64,000 nucleotides of DNA, taken from contig NZ_CP018082.1 in NCBI RefSeq assembly GCF_001886715.1, forward strand, positions 2,170,001 through 2,234,000, in the 5' to 3' direction. A model generated the notes under the pieces. The model was not told where the DNA came from. It searched no databases and was given only the letters and a program-made list of their open reading frames with translations. The DNA comes from Nocardia mangyaensis (GTDB taxonomy: Bacteria; Actinomycetota; Actinomycetes; Mycobacteriales; Mycobacteriaceae). This document shows positions 1 through 7,928 of the stretch, in pieces; position 1 is the stretch's first letter; every line of letters begins with the position of its first letter. The position numbers and the translations under genes were made by a program.

Positions 1-306
1 GGTCAGCAGCAGCGCGTGGCCATCGCCCGTGCGCTGGCCATGGATCCCAAGCTCATGCTGTTCGACGAGCCGACCTCGGCGCTGGACCCCGAGCTGGTCG
101 GTGAGGTGCTCACGGTCATGCGCGAGCTCGCCGACTCGGGCATGACCATGCTCGTGGTGACCCACGAGATGGGCTTCGCCCGCGAGGTCGCCGACGAGCT
201 GGTGTTCATGGACGGCGGGGTGGTCGTCGAATCGGGCCCGCCGCGTGAGCTGCTGGCCAACCCGCAGGAGGAGCGCACCAAAGCGTTCCTGTCCCGCCTG
301 CTCTGA
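1..306 (+). CDS. Amino-acid ABC transporter ATP-binding protein, C-terminal part (5' truncated by window)
   Basis: The reading frame is open from base 1, so the N-terminus lies outside the window. The visible 101 residues begin in the ABC signature ([14 protein letters not shown]), then Walker B with the catalytic glutamate ([14 protein letters not shown]), the D-loop and the switch histidine ([14 protein letters not shown]), ending ...KAFLSRLL. This is the C-terminal half of a GlnQ/HisP-type ATPase, which powers uptake of polar amino acids through a membrane permease with a binding protein. The short tail after the H-loop and the EMGFAREV sequence are typical of the polar-amino-acid subfamily. 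The partner genes would lie upstream, outside the window; the substrate cannot be told. Confidence 0.93.
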   Translation, partial: GQQQRVAIARALAMDPKLMLFDEPTSALDPELVGEVLTVMRELADSGMTMLVVTHEMGFAREVADELVFMDGGVVVESGPPRELLANPQEERTKAFLSRLL

Positions 307-329
307 TCCGCCGCCGCCGGCCTGTCGAG

Positions 330-1025
330 TTACCCACCGTCGGAGACCTGTTGTTCCGGTGCGCCCGACGCCAGGCGCTCCAGGGAGACCTGTGCCTGGG
401 CGATACGGCGGATGGCGGCGACGGCGGTGTCACCGAGCACCGTCACCACCACGACCGCGTCGATGATCTCCTCGCGACTGCCCGCTGTCAGCGCCGCCGC
501 CACGTCGCTCTCGGCGATCGTGCGCGCGCCGTCGAAGTAGCTGGGCAGCGCGGTGGTGCCCCAGGCCGGGTAGCCGAGCTGGGCCAGGCGCACGAGCACC
601 GAGGTGAGGGTATCGATCGCGGGCCCGCTCGGTCTCATGTCCCAGCCGCGCCGGTCCATCTCCGCGCGCACGATCGCGTACGCGCGGTCCCATTCGGCCT
701 CCGGCGTCACGGACGTGGGTGCGGACAGGCTGGCCTGCGCCACACCGAGCAGCTTGAACATCGACAGCTCCGGGGTGTCGACCGCGGCGAGCACCTCACC
801 GACGGCGGCCACCGGTAGCCCGCCCACCTCGATCATCGCGCGGATCAGCCGCAGCCTGCGCAGGTGGTCCTCGCTGTAGCTGGCCTGGTTGGGGCTGGTG
901 CGCTCGCCCGCGGGCAGTAGTCCTTCGCGCAGGTAGTACTTGATCGTCGCCACCGCGATGCCACTGCGTTCGCTCAACTCCGAGATCCGCACGCTGCCTC
1001 CGTTGTCGTCGCTCCTCTTGCCCAT
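330..1025 (-). CDS. MerR family transcriptional regulator
   Basis: Product of 231 residues from the ATG at 1025; a GTG at 992 (VRISELSERSG) is an equally possible start, because the MerR helix-turn-helix begins right there. The N-terminal winged helix reads RISELSERSGIAVATIKYYLREGLLPAGERTSPNQASY, a canonical MerR DNA-binding domain. The remaining ~150 residues form an effector domain with no cysteine-rich metal site, so a metal-sensing role is unlikely. It is divergent from a two-gene membrane operon, and the gap holds repeated GATAGT half-sites that fit a MerR operator. Control of the divergent membrane genes and of itself is inferred from this layout. Confidence 0.9.
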   Translation of the reverse strand: MGKRSDDNGGSVRISELSERSGIAVATIKYYLREGLLPAGERTSPNQASYSEDHLRRLRLIRAMIEVGGLPVAAVGEVLAAVDTPELSMFKLLGVAQASLSAPTSVTPEAEWDRAYAIVRAEMDRRGWDMRPSGPAIDTLTSVLVRLAQLGYPAWGTTALPSYFDGARTIAESDVAAALTAGSREEIIDAVVVVTVLGDTAVAAIRRIAQAQVSLERLASGAPEQQVSDGG

Positions 1026-1038
1026 CGAGTCTGTCGCA

Positions 1039-1066
1039 GATAGTCTAACTATCCATAACGGATAGT
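1039..1066. promoter_or_regulatory. Probable MerR operator between divergent genes
   Basis: Three half-sites lie in alternating orientation: GATAGT (1039-1044), ACTATCC (1048-1054) and GGATAGT (1060-1066). The first two form a 6-bp inverted repeat with a 3-bp spacer, the second pair a 7-bp inverted repeat with a 5-bp spacer. The site sits between the MerR gene and the membrane operon. Binding by this MerR protein is inferred. Confidence 0.6.
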
Positions 1067-1093
1067 AGGGATATCTATCTAGGGGAGATTCAC

Positions 1094-2044
1094 ATGTCCG
1101 TCCTGACCGCCCTCGACGCGCTCCCTCGCCGGCGCGCTCCACTACATCGCCCGCTGCTGTACTTCGCCGCGGCCAATGCCGTGCTCGCCGTCGTCGCCGT
1201 GGTCGGCATGCTGGTCGACGACCGGGTCATCGCCGGATCGGCCGCCTGGTTCAAACCGGCGAAGTTCGCCGTCTCGTTCGTGCTCTACAGCCTCGCGCTG
1301 GCCTGGCTGATCGCCTTGCGGCCCAAAGCCTCCCGGCTCGTCTGGTGGATGGCCACGGTGATCGTGATCGCGGGGACGATCGAGCAGGTGATCATCGTCG
1401 GGCAGGTGGTGCGTGGCCTGCGCAGCCACTTCAACACCACCACCCCGCTCGATACCGCGCTCTGGATCACGATGGGGGTCACCATCATCGTGTTGTTCGT
1501 GGCGACCCTGGTGATCGGCGTCCAGCTCGCGGTGACCCGCATCGGTGATCTCGCGATCAGCTGGTCGATCCGGCTCGGCGTCGCGATCACGCTGGCCGGC
1601 CTCTCGCTGGGACAGCTGATGACGCGCCGGGATTCGGGGGTCGAGGGCATCATCGGGGCGCACACCGTCGGCGCACCCGACGGCACGCCAGGGATGCCGC
1701 TGACCGGGTGGAGCACCACCGACGGTGACTTGCGGATCCCGCACTTCTTCGGCATGCACGCCCTGCAGGCGCTGCCGCTGCTGGCCGCGCTGCTGGTGGT
1801 CCTCGCGCCGCGCGTTCCGCTGCTGCGGTCGCTGCGTGTCCGGCTCGGTCTGATCCTGACCGCCTCCGGCGGGTACGCCGCGACACTCGCCCTGCTCACC
1901 TGGCAGGCGCTGCGGGGGCAGCCGCTGCTCCATCCCGACCGCGCCACCGTGACCGTCGCGGCGGCGATTGTCACCGGAGTCGTTGTCGGAGTCATGATCT
2001 CGGTCGCGAGCGCGACCGCTGTCCGAAAGGAAGTCACCGTATGA
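1094..2044 (+). CDS. Polytopic membrane protein of unknown function
   Basis: Product of 316 residues starting at an ATG preceded by an AGGGGAGA ribosome-binding site. About eight hydrophobic segments are visible (for example LYFAAANAVLAVVAVVGMLV near residue 25 and TVAAAIVTGVVVGVMISVA near the C-terminus), so it is an integral cytoplasmic-membrane protein. No recognisable catalytic motif. Its stop codon overlaps the start of the downstream ABA4-like gene (ATGA), so the two are translationally coupled. The divergent MerR gene and the shared operator region suggest the pair responds to the ligand of that regulator. Function not recognised. Confidence 0.85.
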   Translation: MSVLTALDALPRRRAPLHRPLLYFAAANAVLAVVAVVGMLVDDRVIAGSAAWFKPAKFAVSFVLYSLALAWLIALRPKASRLVWWMATVIVIAGTIEQVIIVGQVVRGLRSHFNTTTPLDTALWITMGVTIIVLFVATLVIGVQLAVTRIGDLAISWSIRLGVAITLAGLSLGQLMTRRDSGVEGIIGAHTVGAPDGTPGMPLTGWSTTDGDLRIPHFFGMHALQALPLLAALLVVLAPRVPLLRSLRVRLGLILTASGGYAATLALLTWQALRGQPLLHPDRATVTVAAAIVTGVVVGVMISVASATAVRKEVTV

Positions 2045-2502
2045 GCACGCTGTTCGATCTGGTCTTCTACGTCGTCGTCCCGTTCTGGGCGCTGATGATC
2101 TTCGCGCCCACCTGGCGGCACACGCGCACGATCATCTCCTCGCCGTGGATCGTCGCCCCCGCGCTGGTGATCTGGGCCATCGTCACCGTCCCGGTCCTCG
2201 GCACGTTCTGGTCGATGGTGAGTTCTCCGTCGCTGGCCGTGATCACCGAGGCCGCCGCCGACCCGGCCATCCTCACCGCGCTGTGGGCCCAGATCATCGC
2301 CTGGGACCTGTTCCTGGGCCGCTGGGTCTACCTCGACAGCCGCGAACGCGATATCCACCCGCTGCTGATGGGGCCGATCCTGCTCGGCACGATCATGCTG
2401 TCACCCATCGTGTTCCCGGTGTATCTGCTGGTGCGTGCGGTGGCCGGGCGTGTGTCGTCGGGGGGGTCGCCGGTGGCGCGGGCAGATTCGGTGACCGCAT
2501 AG
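2041..2502 (+). CDS. ABA4-like (DUF4281) membrane protein
   Basis: Product of 153 residues with four hydrophobic segments, the pattern of the ABA4-like/DUF4281 family (N-terminal LFDLVFYVVVPFWALMIFAPTWRHTR, then a WAQIIAWDLFLGRWVYLDSR segment with conserved polar residues, then SPIVFPVYLLVRAV). The family is named after a plant protein needed for neoxanthin formation; the role in bacteria is not established. The start overlaps the stop of the preceding membrane gene by ATGA. Expression as an operon under the divergent MerR regulator is likely. The family call rests on recalled sequence resemblance. Confidence 0.75.
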   Translation: MSTLFDLVFYVVVPFWALMIFAPTWRHTRTIISSPWIVAPALVIWAIVTVPVLGTFWSMVSSPSLAVITEAAADPAILTALWAQIIAWDLFLGRWVYLDSRERDIHPLLMGPILLGTIMLSPIVFPVYLLVRAVAGRVSSGGSPVARADSVTA

Positions 2503-2560
2503 GCGGGAGTCGGCGGCATGTCGAACATGCCGGGGCGCCCCGGCAGTGGCGTGAGGCCGC

Positions 2561-3475
2561 TCACCGCGGGCGGCGGCCGAGGGCGATACGTAGTTGGCCG
2601 AGTAGAACTTTCGCCGCCGGGCTGCCGGGTCGATCGGCGCGCCAGACCAGGGCGAGGCGGCCGTGGATGTGGGGGTCGACGATGTCGAGGACGCGTACCC
2701 CGAACCTCGCAGCCTCCTCGGCGGCGAGGGCGGGCACCACTGCGGTGCCGAGGCCGCGCGCGGCCAAGCGCAGCAGGAGCGGGGGAGCGGCGGCTTCGAA
2801 GGCCACCTGCGGGGTGAAGCCGGCAGCGGCGCAGGATCGTTCGAACAGTCCGCGTAGTCCGGTGCCATGCGGCAGGCAGATGAGGCGACGATCGGTGAGT
2901 GCGGACAGGGTGATCGTGCCCGCCGATTCGGCCGGATCGACCGGCGCGTCGATGGCCACCGCGGCGACGACCGGAGTTTCCAGCACCACCTCGACCCCGA
3001 TGCCGGGACCCGTCGGCGCGCCGGACATTCCGATGAGCGCGATGTCGAGCTCGTCGTGTTCGACGGCGGACAGCATGTTCTCGGCGGTGTCCTCGGTGAG
3101 GCTGATCCCGACCTGGGGGTGATCGTCGTGGAAGTCGCCGAGTACGTCGGCGATATCGAACTCCTCGGTGGCGGCGCCGGAGATCACGCCGAGCCGGACG
3201 TGCCCGCGCAGCAGGCCGGTGAATTCCTGCACCGTCTCGCCGATCCGGTCGGCGGCGGACAGCGCCTCGCGGGCGTGGGCGAGTACCGCGGCGCCGACCT
3301 CGGTGGGCGTCACCGTGCGGGCGCCCCGGTCGAGCAGGCGCTGGCCGAGTTCGCGTTCGAGCTGCCGGATCTGAGCGCTGAGGCCCGGCTGGGTGAGGTG
3401 CAGGCGCTCGGCGGCCCGGGTGAACCCGCCCTCGTCGACCACTGTCACGAAGTACCGTAGCTGCCGCAATTCCAT
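2561..3475 (-). CDS. LysR family transcriptional regulator
   Basis: Product of 304 residues, the usual LysR length. Residues 1-60 are the winged helix-turn-helix (MELRQLRYFVTVVDEGGFTR / AAERLHLTQPGLSAQIRQLE), followed by a linker helix and a two-lobed periplasmic-binding-like effector domain (residues ~90-300). It is divergent from an FAD-binding oxidoreductase gene, with a 71-bp gap containing an inverted repeat. LysR proteins commonly repress themselves and activate the divergent neighbour with a small-molecule inducer, so control of the oxidoreductase is the simplest reading. The inducer is unknown. Confidence 0.93.
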   Translation of the reverse strand: MELRQLRYFVTVVDEGGFTRAAERLHLTQPGLSAQIRQLERELGQRLLDRGARTVTPTEVGAAVLAHAREALSAADRIGETVQEFTGLLRGHVRLGVISGAATEEFDIADVLGDFHDDHPQVGISLTEDTAENMLSAVEHDELDIALIGMSGAPTGPGIGVEVVLETPVVAAVAIDAPVDPAESAGTITLSALTDRRLICLPHGTGLRGLFERSCAAAGFTPQVAFEAAAPPLLLRLAARGLGTAVVPALAAEEAARFGVRVLDIVDPHIHGRLALVWRADRPGSPAAKVLLGQLRIALGRRPR

Positions 3476-3486
3476 AACTGCTGATT

Positions 3487-3506
3487 ATAGTTTTCAGAAG
3501 AACTAT
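3487..3506. promoter_or_regulatory. Probable LysR operator
   Basis: Perfect inverted repeat ATAGTT-N8-AACTAT, 12 bp upstream of the LysR start and about 40 bp upstream of the divergent oxidoreductase. It contains the T-N11-A pattern expected of LysR boxes. Binding is inferred. Confidence 0.55.
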
Positions 3507-3546
3507 CTGTTGTACTTCTTCACGGCGGGGCGGCACCGTCGAAGAC

Positions 3547-4908
3547 ATGACAGGCAGTGCGAACCACACTCTCGATTCCGCCCGATTCACCGGCCCGGTG
3601 TTCACGCCCGATCATCCCGGCTACGCCGAGGAGATCGCCGGGTTTCAGACCGCCTACGCCCACCGCCCCGCGCTCGTCGTCGGCGCCGTGCATGCCGACG
3701 ATGTCCGCGCGGCCGTGGAATATGCTGCCCGGCAAGGACTTCCGGTCGCCGTGCAGGCCACCGGCCATGGCCTCTCGGTGGCTGCCGACGGCGGGGTGCT
3801 CATCACCACCGGCCGGATGGACACGATCACCGTCGACCCGCGGGCCCGCACCGCGCGCATCGGCGCCGGGGTCAGGGCCGGTGCGCTGATCGAGGTGGCG
3901 GCTCGACACGGGCTGGCTCCGCTCAACGGCTCCTCGCTGGCGGTGGGCGTCACCGGATATGTACTCGGCGGCGGCCTCGGCTTGCTCGCCCGCGAGTTCG
4001 GTTATGCCGCTGATCACGTGCGCTCGATCGATCTGGTGACCGCCGACGGCCGGATGCGTACGCTCGTCCCCGGCGACGAGTTGTTCGGCGCGGTCCTCGG
4101 TACCGGCGGCAACTTCGGTGTCGTGACCGGTCTGGAACTCGAGCTCGTCGCCGTCACCGAGCTCTATGGCGGCCAGCTGATGTTCGACACCGACCAGGTC
4201 GACGAAGCGCTCGATGCGTGGCGCCAGTGGACCGCGACCCTGCCCGACGCCCTGACCTCAGGTATCGCCGTCCTGACTTTCCCCGACATCGCGCCGGTCC
4301 CGCAGCCACTGCGCGGCAGGCATGTCGCCTCGATCCGCATCGCCTTCGATGGCCCCGCCGAGGAGGGCGAGCGGCTGGTCGCGCCCCTGCGGGCGATTGG
4401 CGACCGGATCCGCGACGACCTGCGCGCCATGCCCTACACCGAATCACACACCATCTACAGCGATCCGGACGTCCCGCACGCCTACGCCGCCACCAACGCG
4501 CTGGTCGCCGACCTGACCCCAGCGACGCTGTCGGCGCTGCGCGCGCAGACCGCGCCCGGCGGGCCGGTGGACGCGGTGATCGACATCCGTCACCTCGGCG
4601 GCGCGCTGCGGCGTGGCGACGGCATCGCGGTGGACCATCGCGATGCCGAATACGTGGTGCGCGTGATCACCGGCGCGGGGGCGGGCGACCGCACGCCCAT
4701 CGGTCTGACAGTCATCCGGGAAGCCCTGGCGCCGTGGACGATCGGACACAGCCTGAACTTCGTCTACGGTGCGGGCGCGGATGCCAACGCGGCACAGACC
4801 GCGGCGGGCTACGCGCCCGAGACCTACGCCCGGCTGCGCGCGTTGAAGTCGAAGTACGACCCGCACAGCATGTTCCGCCTCAATCGCGCCATCGCCCCTG
4901 CGGAGTAG
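3547..4908 (+). CDS. FAD-binding oxidoreductase (PCMH / berberine-bridge-like)
   Basis: Product of 453 residues. The N-terminal FAD-binding PCMH domain spans residues ~35-210, with ALVVGAVHADDVRAAVEYA, the flavin-contacting VQATGHGLSVAADGG segment and GVTGYVLGGGLGLLAREFG. The C-terminal BBE segment ends with YARLRALKSKYDPHSMFRLN, the substrate/flavin-facing helix typical of the family. The His of ATGHG is in the place of the histidine that can be covalently linked to FAD; I see no matching cysteine in the GVTGYVLGGG region, so mono-covalent or non-covalent flavin is more likely than bicovalent. Substrate unknown. Likely controlled by the divergent LysR protein. Confidence 0.88.
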   Translation: MTGSANHTLDSARFTGPVFTPDHPGYAEEIAGFQTAYAHRPALVVGAVHADDVRAAVEYAARQGLPVAVQATGHGLSVAADGGVLITTGRMDTITVDPRARTARIGAGVRAGALIEVAARHGLAPLNGSSLAVGVTGYVLGGGLGLLAREFGYAADHVRSIDLVTADGRMRTLVPGDELFGAVLGTGGNFGVVTGLELELVAVTELYGGQLMFDTDQVDEALDAWRQWTATLPDALTSGIAVLTFPDIAPVPQPLRGRHVASIRIAFDGPAEEGERLVAPLRAIGDRIRDDLRAMPYTESHTIYSDPDVPHAYAATNALVADLTPATLSALRAQTAPGGPVDAVIDIRHLGGALRRGDGIAVDHRDAEYVVRVITGAGAGDRTPIGLTVIREALAPWTIGHSLNFVYGAGADANAAQTAAGYAPETYARLRALKSKYDPHSMFRLNRAIAPAE

Positions 4909-4960
4909 GCAGGAAGTGTCGATGTCCGAATTGTCCGAGCTTGTGTCGCAAGTGGGCGTG

Positions 4961-4981
4961 CACTATCGTAGTGATATCACT
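4961..4981. promoter_or_regulatory. Overlapping palindromes upstream of the SPFH operon
   Basis: CACTA-TCG-TAGTG (4961-4973) overlaps the perfect 12-bp palindrome AGTGATATCACT (4970-4981), giving three alternating half-sites just before the ribosome-binding site (GGAGGA, from 4991). The layout suits a dimeric repressor; the downstream ribbon-helix-helix protein or a GntR/YtrA-type factor elsewhere are candidates. Confidence 0.55.
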
Positions 4982-5000
4982 CAGATATCGGGAGGATGTC

Positions 5001-5888
5001 ATGGAGCTACGGTCCGCGTTCCGCGTCAACGGATTCGTCGTCTTGTTGGGGTGGCTGGCACTCACCCTGTTGTTCGGTGCCGCTGCCGCGCTGGCATTCG
5101 TCTCGTTCAGTCAGCACGACGGCGGCCCTGCGGTGCTGGTCGGGGCGATCGCCGCCACGGCCGTCGTCGTGGCGCTGGCGCTGGCCGCCACCGGGTTGAT
5201 CATCGTCAACCCGAACGAGGCCAAGGTGGTCACCTTCTTCGGCCGCTACATCGGCTCGGTCAGTGCGCCCGGGTTCTTCTCGGTGGTGCCGCTGTCGGAC
5301 CGCAAGTCGATCTCGCTGCGGGTGCGCAACTTCGAGACCCAGAAGCTCAAGGTCAACGACGCCGATGGCAACCCCGTCGAGATCGCGGCCGTCGTGGTCT
5401 ACAAGGTGGTCGACAGCTTCAAGGCCGCCTTCGCCGTCGACGACTACGAGGAATACGTCGAGACCCAGTCCGAGGCCGCCGTGCGCCACCTCGCCACCAC
5501 CCATCCCTACGATGCCCACGACGACGAGCGCACCAGCCTGCGCGACGGCGCCGAGGTCGCCGAGGAACTCACCGTCGAGCTGCGCGAACGCACCCTCACC
5601 GCCGGCATCGAGGTGATCGAGGCCCGGATCACCCACCTGGCCTACGCTCCCGAGATCGCCCAGGCGATGCTGGTGCGCCAGCAGGCCGCCCAGGTCGTCG
5701 CCGCCCGCACCCATATCGTGGAAGGTGCCGTCAGCATGGTCGGCCTGGCCCTGGATCAGCTCACCGCGGCGGGCACCGTGGAACTGGACGAGGAACGCAA
5801 GGCCACCATGGTCTCGAACCTGCTCGTGGTCCTGTGCAGTGACCGCGCCGTCCAGCCGGTCGTCAACACCGGATCCCTCTACTCCTGA
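5001..5888 (+). CDS. SPFH/band 7 domain membrane protein
   Basis: Product of 295 residues from the ATG at 5001, chosen for the GGAGGA site 10 nt upstream. Two hydrophobic segments at residues ~10-35 and ~48-70 anchor it in the membrane. The SPFH domain (residues ~75-250) follows: GLIIVNPNEAKVVTFFGRYIG, then FETQKLKVNDADGNPVEIAAVVVYKV, and a coiled region ending VRQQAAQVVAARTHIVEGAV. Such proteins oligomerise as membrane scaffolds. A 56-residue ribbon-helix-helix protein follows 10 nt after the stop, forming a two-gene operon. The exact partner or protease it organises is not evident. Confidence 0.88.
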   Translation: MELRSAFRVNGFVVLLGWLALTLLFGAAAALAFVSFSQHDGGPAVLVGAIAATAVVVALALAATGLIIVNPNEAKVVTFFGRYIGSVSAPGFFSVVPLSDRKSISLRVRNFETQKLKVNDADGNPVEIAAVVVYKVVDSFKAAFAVDDYEEYVETQSEAAVRHLATTHPYDAHDDERTSLRDGAEVAEELTVELRERTLTAGIEVIEARITHLAYAPEIAQAMLVRQQAAQVVAARTHIVEGAVSMVGLALDQLTAAGTVELDEERKATMVSNLLVVLCSDRAVQPVVNTGSLYS

Positions 5889-5898
5889 GGGTCATCCG

Positions 5899-6069
5899 AT
5901 GACCGCGCCGAAGAAGGAGCCGAAAAAGGTCCTGGTCCGGCTCGACCCGGCCGTCCACGAGGCCATCGCCAAGTGGGCGGCCGACGACCTGCGCAGCGTG
6001 AACTCCCAGATCGAGTACGCGCTGCGCATGGCGCTGGAGCAGGCAGGCCGCCGACCACGGTTGAAGTGA
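5899..6069 (+). CDS. Small Arc-like ribbon-helix-helix protein
   Basis: Product of 56 residues, starting 10 nt after the SPFH stop codon. The segment KKVLVRLDPAVHEAIAKWAA followed by DLRSVNSQIEYALRMAL has the short beta-strand plus two helices of Arc/MetJ ribbon-helix-helix proteins, including the SxNSQIEYALR pattern. It probably binds DNA as a dimer and may regulate its own operon through the palindromes at 4961-4981; that target is inference. The basic, lysine-rich N-terminus (MTAPKKEPKK) fits nucleic-acid contact. Confidence 0.8.
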   Translation: MTAPKKEPKKVLVRLDPAVHEAIAKWAADDLRSVNSQIEYALRMALEQAGRRPRLK

Positions 6070-6088
6070 CGGACCGGCAGCCGAATTG

Positions 6089-7099
6089 TCAGTCGACGCC
6101 GAGGACGCGGGAGAGGAGGCGTTGGCGGGTGCGGGTGCCGGACTTGCCGAGGATGGCTTTCACGTGGTCGTTGACGGTGTGTTCGGACAGGAACAGTTCG
6201 GCGGCCAGTTCGTGGGAGTCCAGGCCGGTGGCGAGCAGGGTCAGGACCTGGGATTCGCGGGCCGAGAGGCCGTTGGCCCTGGCGAACAGGTCGAGGCGCT
6301 CGGTGGCGGTGCTCGGTTCCAGGGCCACCGCGATGTCGTGTGGGCCGATCCGGTCGGCTTTCACCGTGATCCAGCGCCGGCCGCCGAGGTGGATTCGGGC
6401 CGAGGCCGGGCCGATCGGGGTGCCCGCCTCGGCGGCGAGCAGGGCCGCGCCCGCGTTGTAGACCGAGGCGGGCACCGGGGGGATGGGCTCGTCGGGCGGG
6501 AGCAGGCGCAGGAGCGAGGCCGCCGCGGCGGCGGTCTGGGAGCGCACGCGCAGGGTGTCGTCGAGCAGGACCACCGCGGGGCCGAGATCGGGCAGGCGGG
6601 TGGCGGATTCGATGAAAGTGGCGGCGACGGTGTGCCGCAGGGCCGCGGTGATCGGGGCGGTGAGCTCACCCAGAGCGGTGAGTTCGCCTGTGGTGAAGGG
6701 TGATTCGTGGAAGCGGAGCAGTTCGAGGAAGCCCCAGCGGCCGTAGCGGTCGGCGAAGGCGAGCATCGCCGAATCGGTGACGCCGAGCCCGCGCTGGGTG
6801 GTGCGCCACAACAGCGAACGCTCGGGATCGCCGTCGGTGGCACCGAGCAGCGAGTGGGCGCCGGTGCCGCGCAGGGTGTCCCAGCGATTGAGCACGGTGA
6901 GATAGCGGGCCCGGATCAAATCCGGCAACCGTTCGAAGTCCAGGCCGGGCAGATCGGCCAGCGGCGCCGACGCGACCGCGGTGACCGGGTCGGTGAGCGC
7001 GAAGACATGACCGGTGAACGGCATCGCCGTCCGAATCTCGGCCAGGATCGACTCCCGGAGCCGCTTGGCGGACAGATCGACACGGCACAGGCGGCTCAC
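6089..7099 (-). CDS. LuxR-type helix-turn-helix regulator
   Basis: Product of about 336 residues from the GTG at 7099 (VSRLCRVDLSAKRLRESILA). The open frame continues upstream to 7414, but that part is low-complexity, arginine-rich and lacks domain character, so it was left out. Residues ~20-180 resemble a GAF-like sensory region (PFTGHVFALTDPVTAVASAP). The C-terminal LuxR/NarL helix-turn-helix reads LSARESQVLTLLATGLDSHE then LAAELFLSEHTVNDHVKAIL. No receiver domain. Ligand and targets unknown. The start is uncertain because no strong ribosome-binding site is visible. Confidence 0.82.
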   Translation of the reverse strand: MSRLCRVDLSAKRLRESILAEIRTAMPFTGHVFALTDPVTAVASAPLADLPGLDFERLPDLIRARYLTVLNRWDTLRGTGAHSLLGATDGDPERSLLWRTTQRGLGVTDSAMLAFADRYGRWGFLELLRFHESPFTTGELTALGELTAPITAALRHTVAATFIESATRLPDLGPAVVLLDDTLRVRSQTAAAAASLLRLLPPDEPIPPVPASVYNAGAALLAAEAGTPIGPASARIHLGGRRWITVKADRIGPHDIAVALEPSTATERLDLFARANGLSARESQVLTLLATGLDSHELAAELFLSEHTVNDHVKAILGKSGTRTRQRLLSRVLGVD

Positions 7100-7132
7100 C
7101 CGCTCGGCCGGGTCGTCGAGACGCCCGGGCGG

Positions 7133-7285
7133 GTGCTCATCGATCTCGAATTCGACGATCGCGCGGGCGCCGAGAGCTTTCGTGCGGCGCTGGCCACGGT
7201 GCTGGCGACCCCGCGCAGCCGGGCGATGGTGACCGGTCACCAAAGCTGGCTGGTCGACTTGGTCGAGGAGTACGTTTCCGCCTGA
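7133..7285 (+). CDS. Possible small hypothetical protein divergent from LuxR regulator
   Basis: A 50-residue reading frame starting with GTG (VLIDLEFDDRAGAESFRAAL...) and ending LVDLVEEYVSA. Codon third positions are strongly G/C, as in neighbouring genes. The composition looks like a small alpha/beta dimer protein rather than a shadow frame. It lies just upstream of and divergent to the LuxR gene, where no other gene fits. No ribosome-binding site is visible, so it may be a remnant or a leaderless gene. No family recognised. Confidence 0.4.
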   Translation: MLIDLEFDDRAGAESFRAALATVLATPRSRAMVTGHQSWLVDLVEEYVSA

Positions 7286-7346
7286 GCGACGCGCCCCAGG
7301 CGTGCTCTGGGGCAACCGAACTCGACGACGCCGGTAAGTTGAATCG

Positions 7347-7928
7347 GTGCCCATCTCGTTCGACATTCCTGGAATGCAGCAGTTGGACAACACGACCTGG
7401 GGGAATCCGGCCACTCGTGATGTCGTCGCGTTGACCTATGTCAACGGCGCGCCCGATCTGCCCGCGCGGCTGCACGATCTGCAGCGGCTGCGCAAACGCT
7501 TGGCCGAACACCATGCCAGGACCGGTTGCCTGATCGAGGCCTTCGTGGTCTGGGTCGACCAGCTGCCCGCCCTGCTGCGGGTGGAGAAGACACTGCTGCC
7601 GGGTCCACGCGGGGACCTGGTCTTCGCCGCATCGATCGTGGTCCCCAAGGATCGGTGCTCGGCGGTGTTCCAGATCATCTGCCCCGAGACCGGGGTACCC
7701 GGCGAGCGGGAGACCGCGATCGGCCGCCGGTTCCGGCGCGAGCAGATGTGCCCGCCGCACCCGTACGCGCCCGGCCTGCACGGGCGGCTGCCGTATCTAC
7801 GGTCCGACGACGTCGAATTCGACAGCGAGTTCCCCGACCACGCCCTGACCAGGACGCGTCGATGGATCGCCGACACGGTGCCGAATGTGCGCGTCGACCC
7901 GTCCTTCGCGGCCCTGCCGGAGTTCTAG
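7347..7928 (+). CDS. Hypothetical protein
   Basis: Product of 193 residues starting at GTG. A TAAGTT -10-like element at 7335-7340 ends 6 nt before the start, so the mRNA is probably leaderless. The protein is soluble, with no signal peptide or membrane segment and one cysteine pair region (VFQIICPETGVPG). No domain recognised. The 3' end meets the convergent methyltransferase gene (stops overlap at 7925-7928). Coding status is supported by strong third-position G/C and protein-like composition. Confidence 0.75.
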   Translation: MPISFDIPGMQQLDNTTWGNPATRDVVALTYVNGAPDLPARLHDLQRLRKRLAEHHARTGCLIEAFVVWVDQLPALLRVEKTLLPGPRGDLVFAASIVVPKDRCSAVFQIICPETGVPGERETAIGRRFRREQMCPPHPYAPGLHGRLPYLRSDDVEFDSEFPDHALTRTRRWIADTVPNVRVDPSFAALPEF

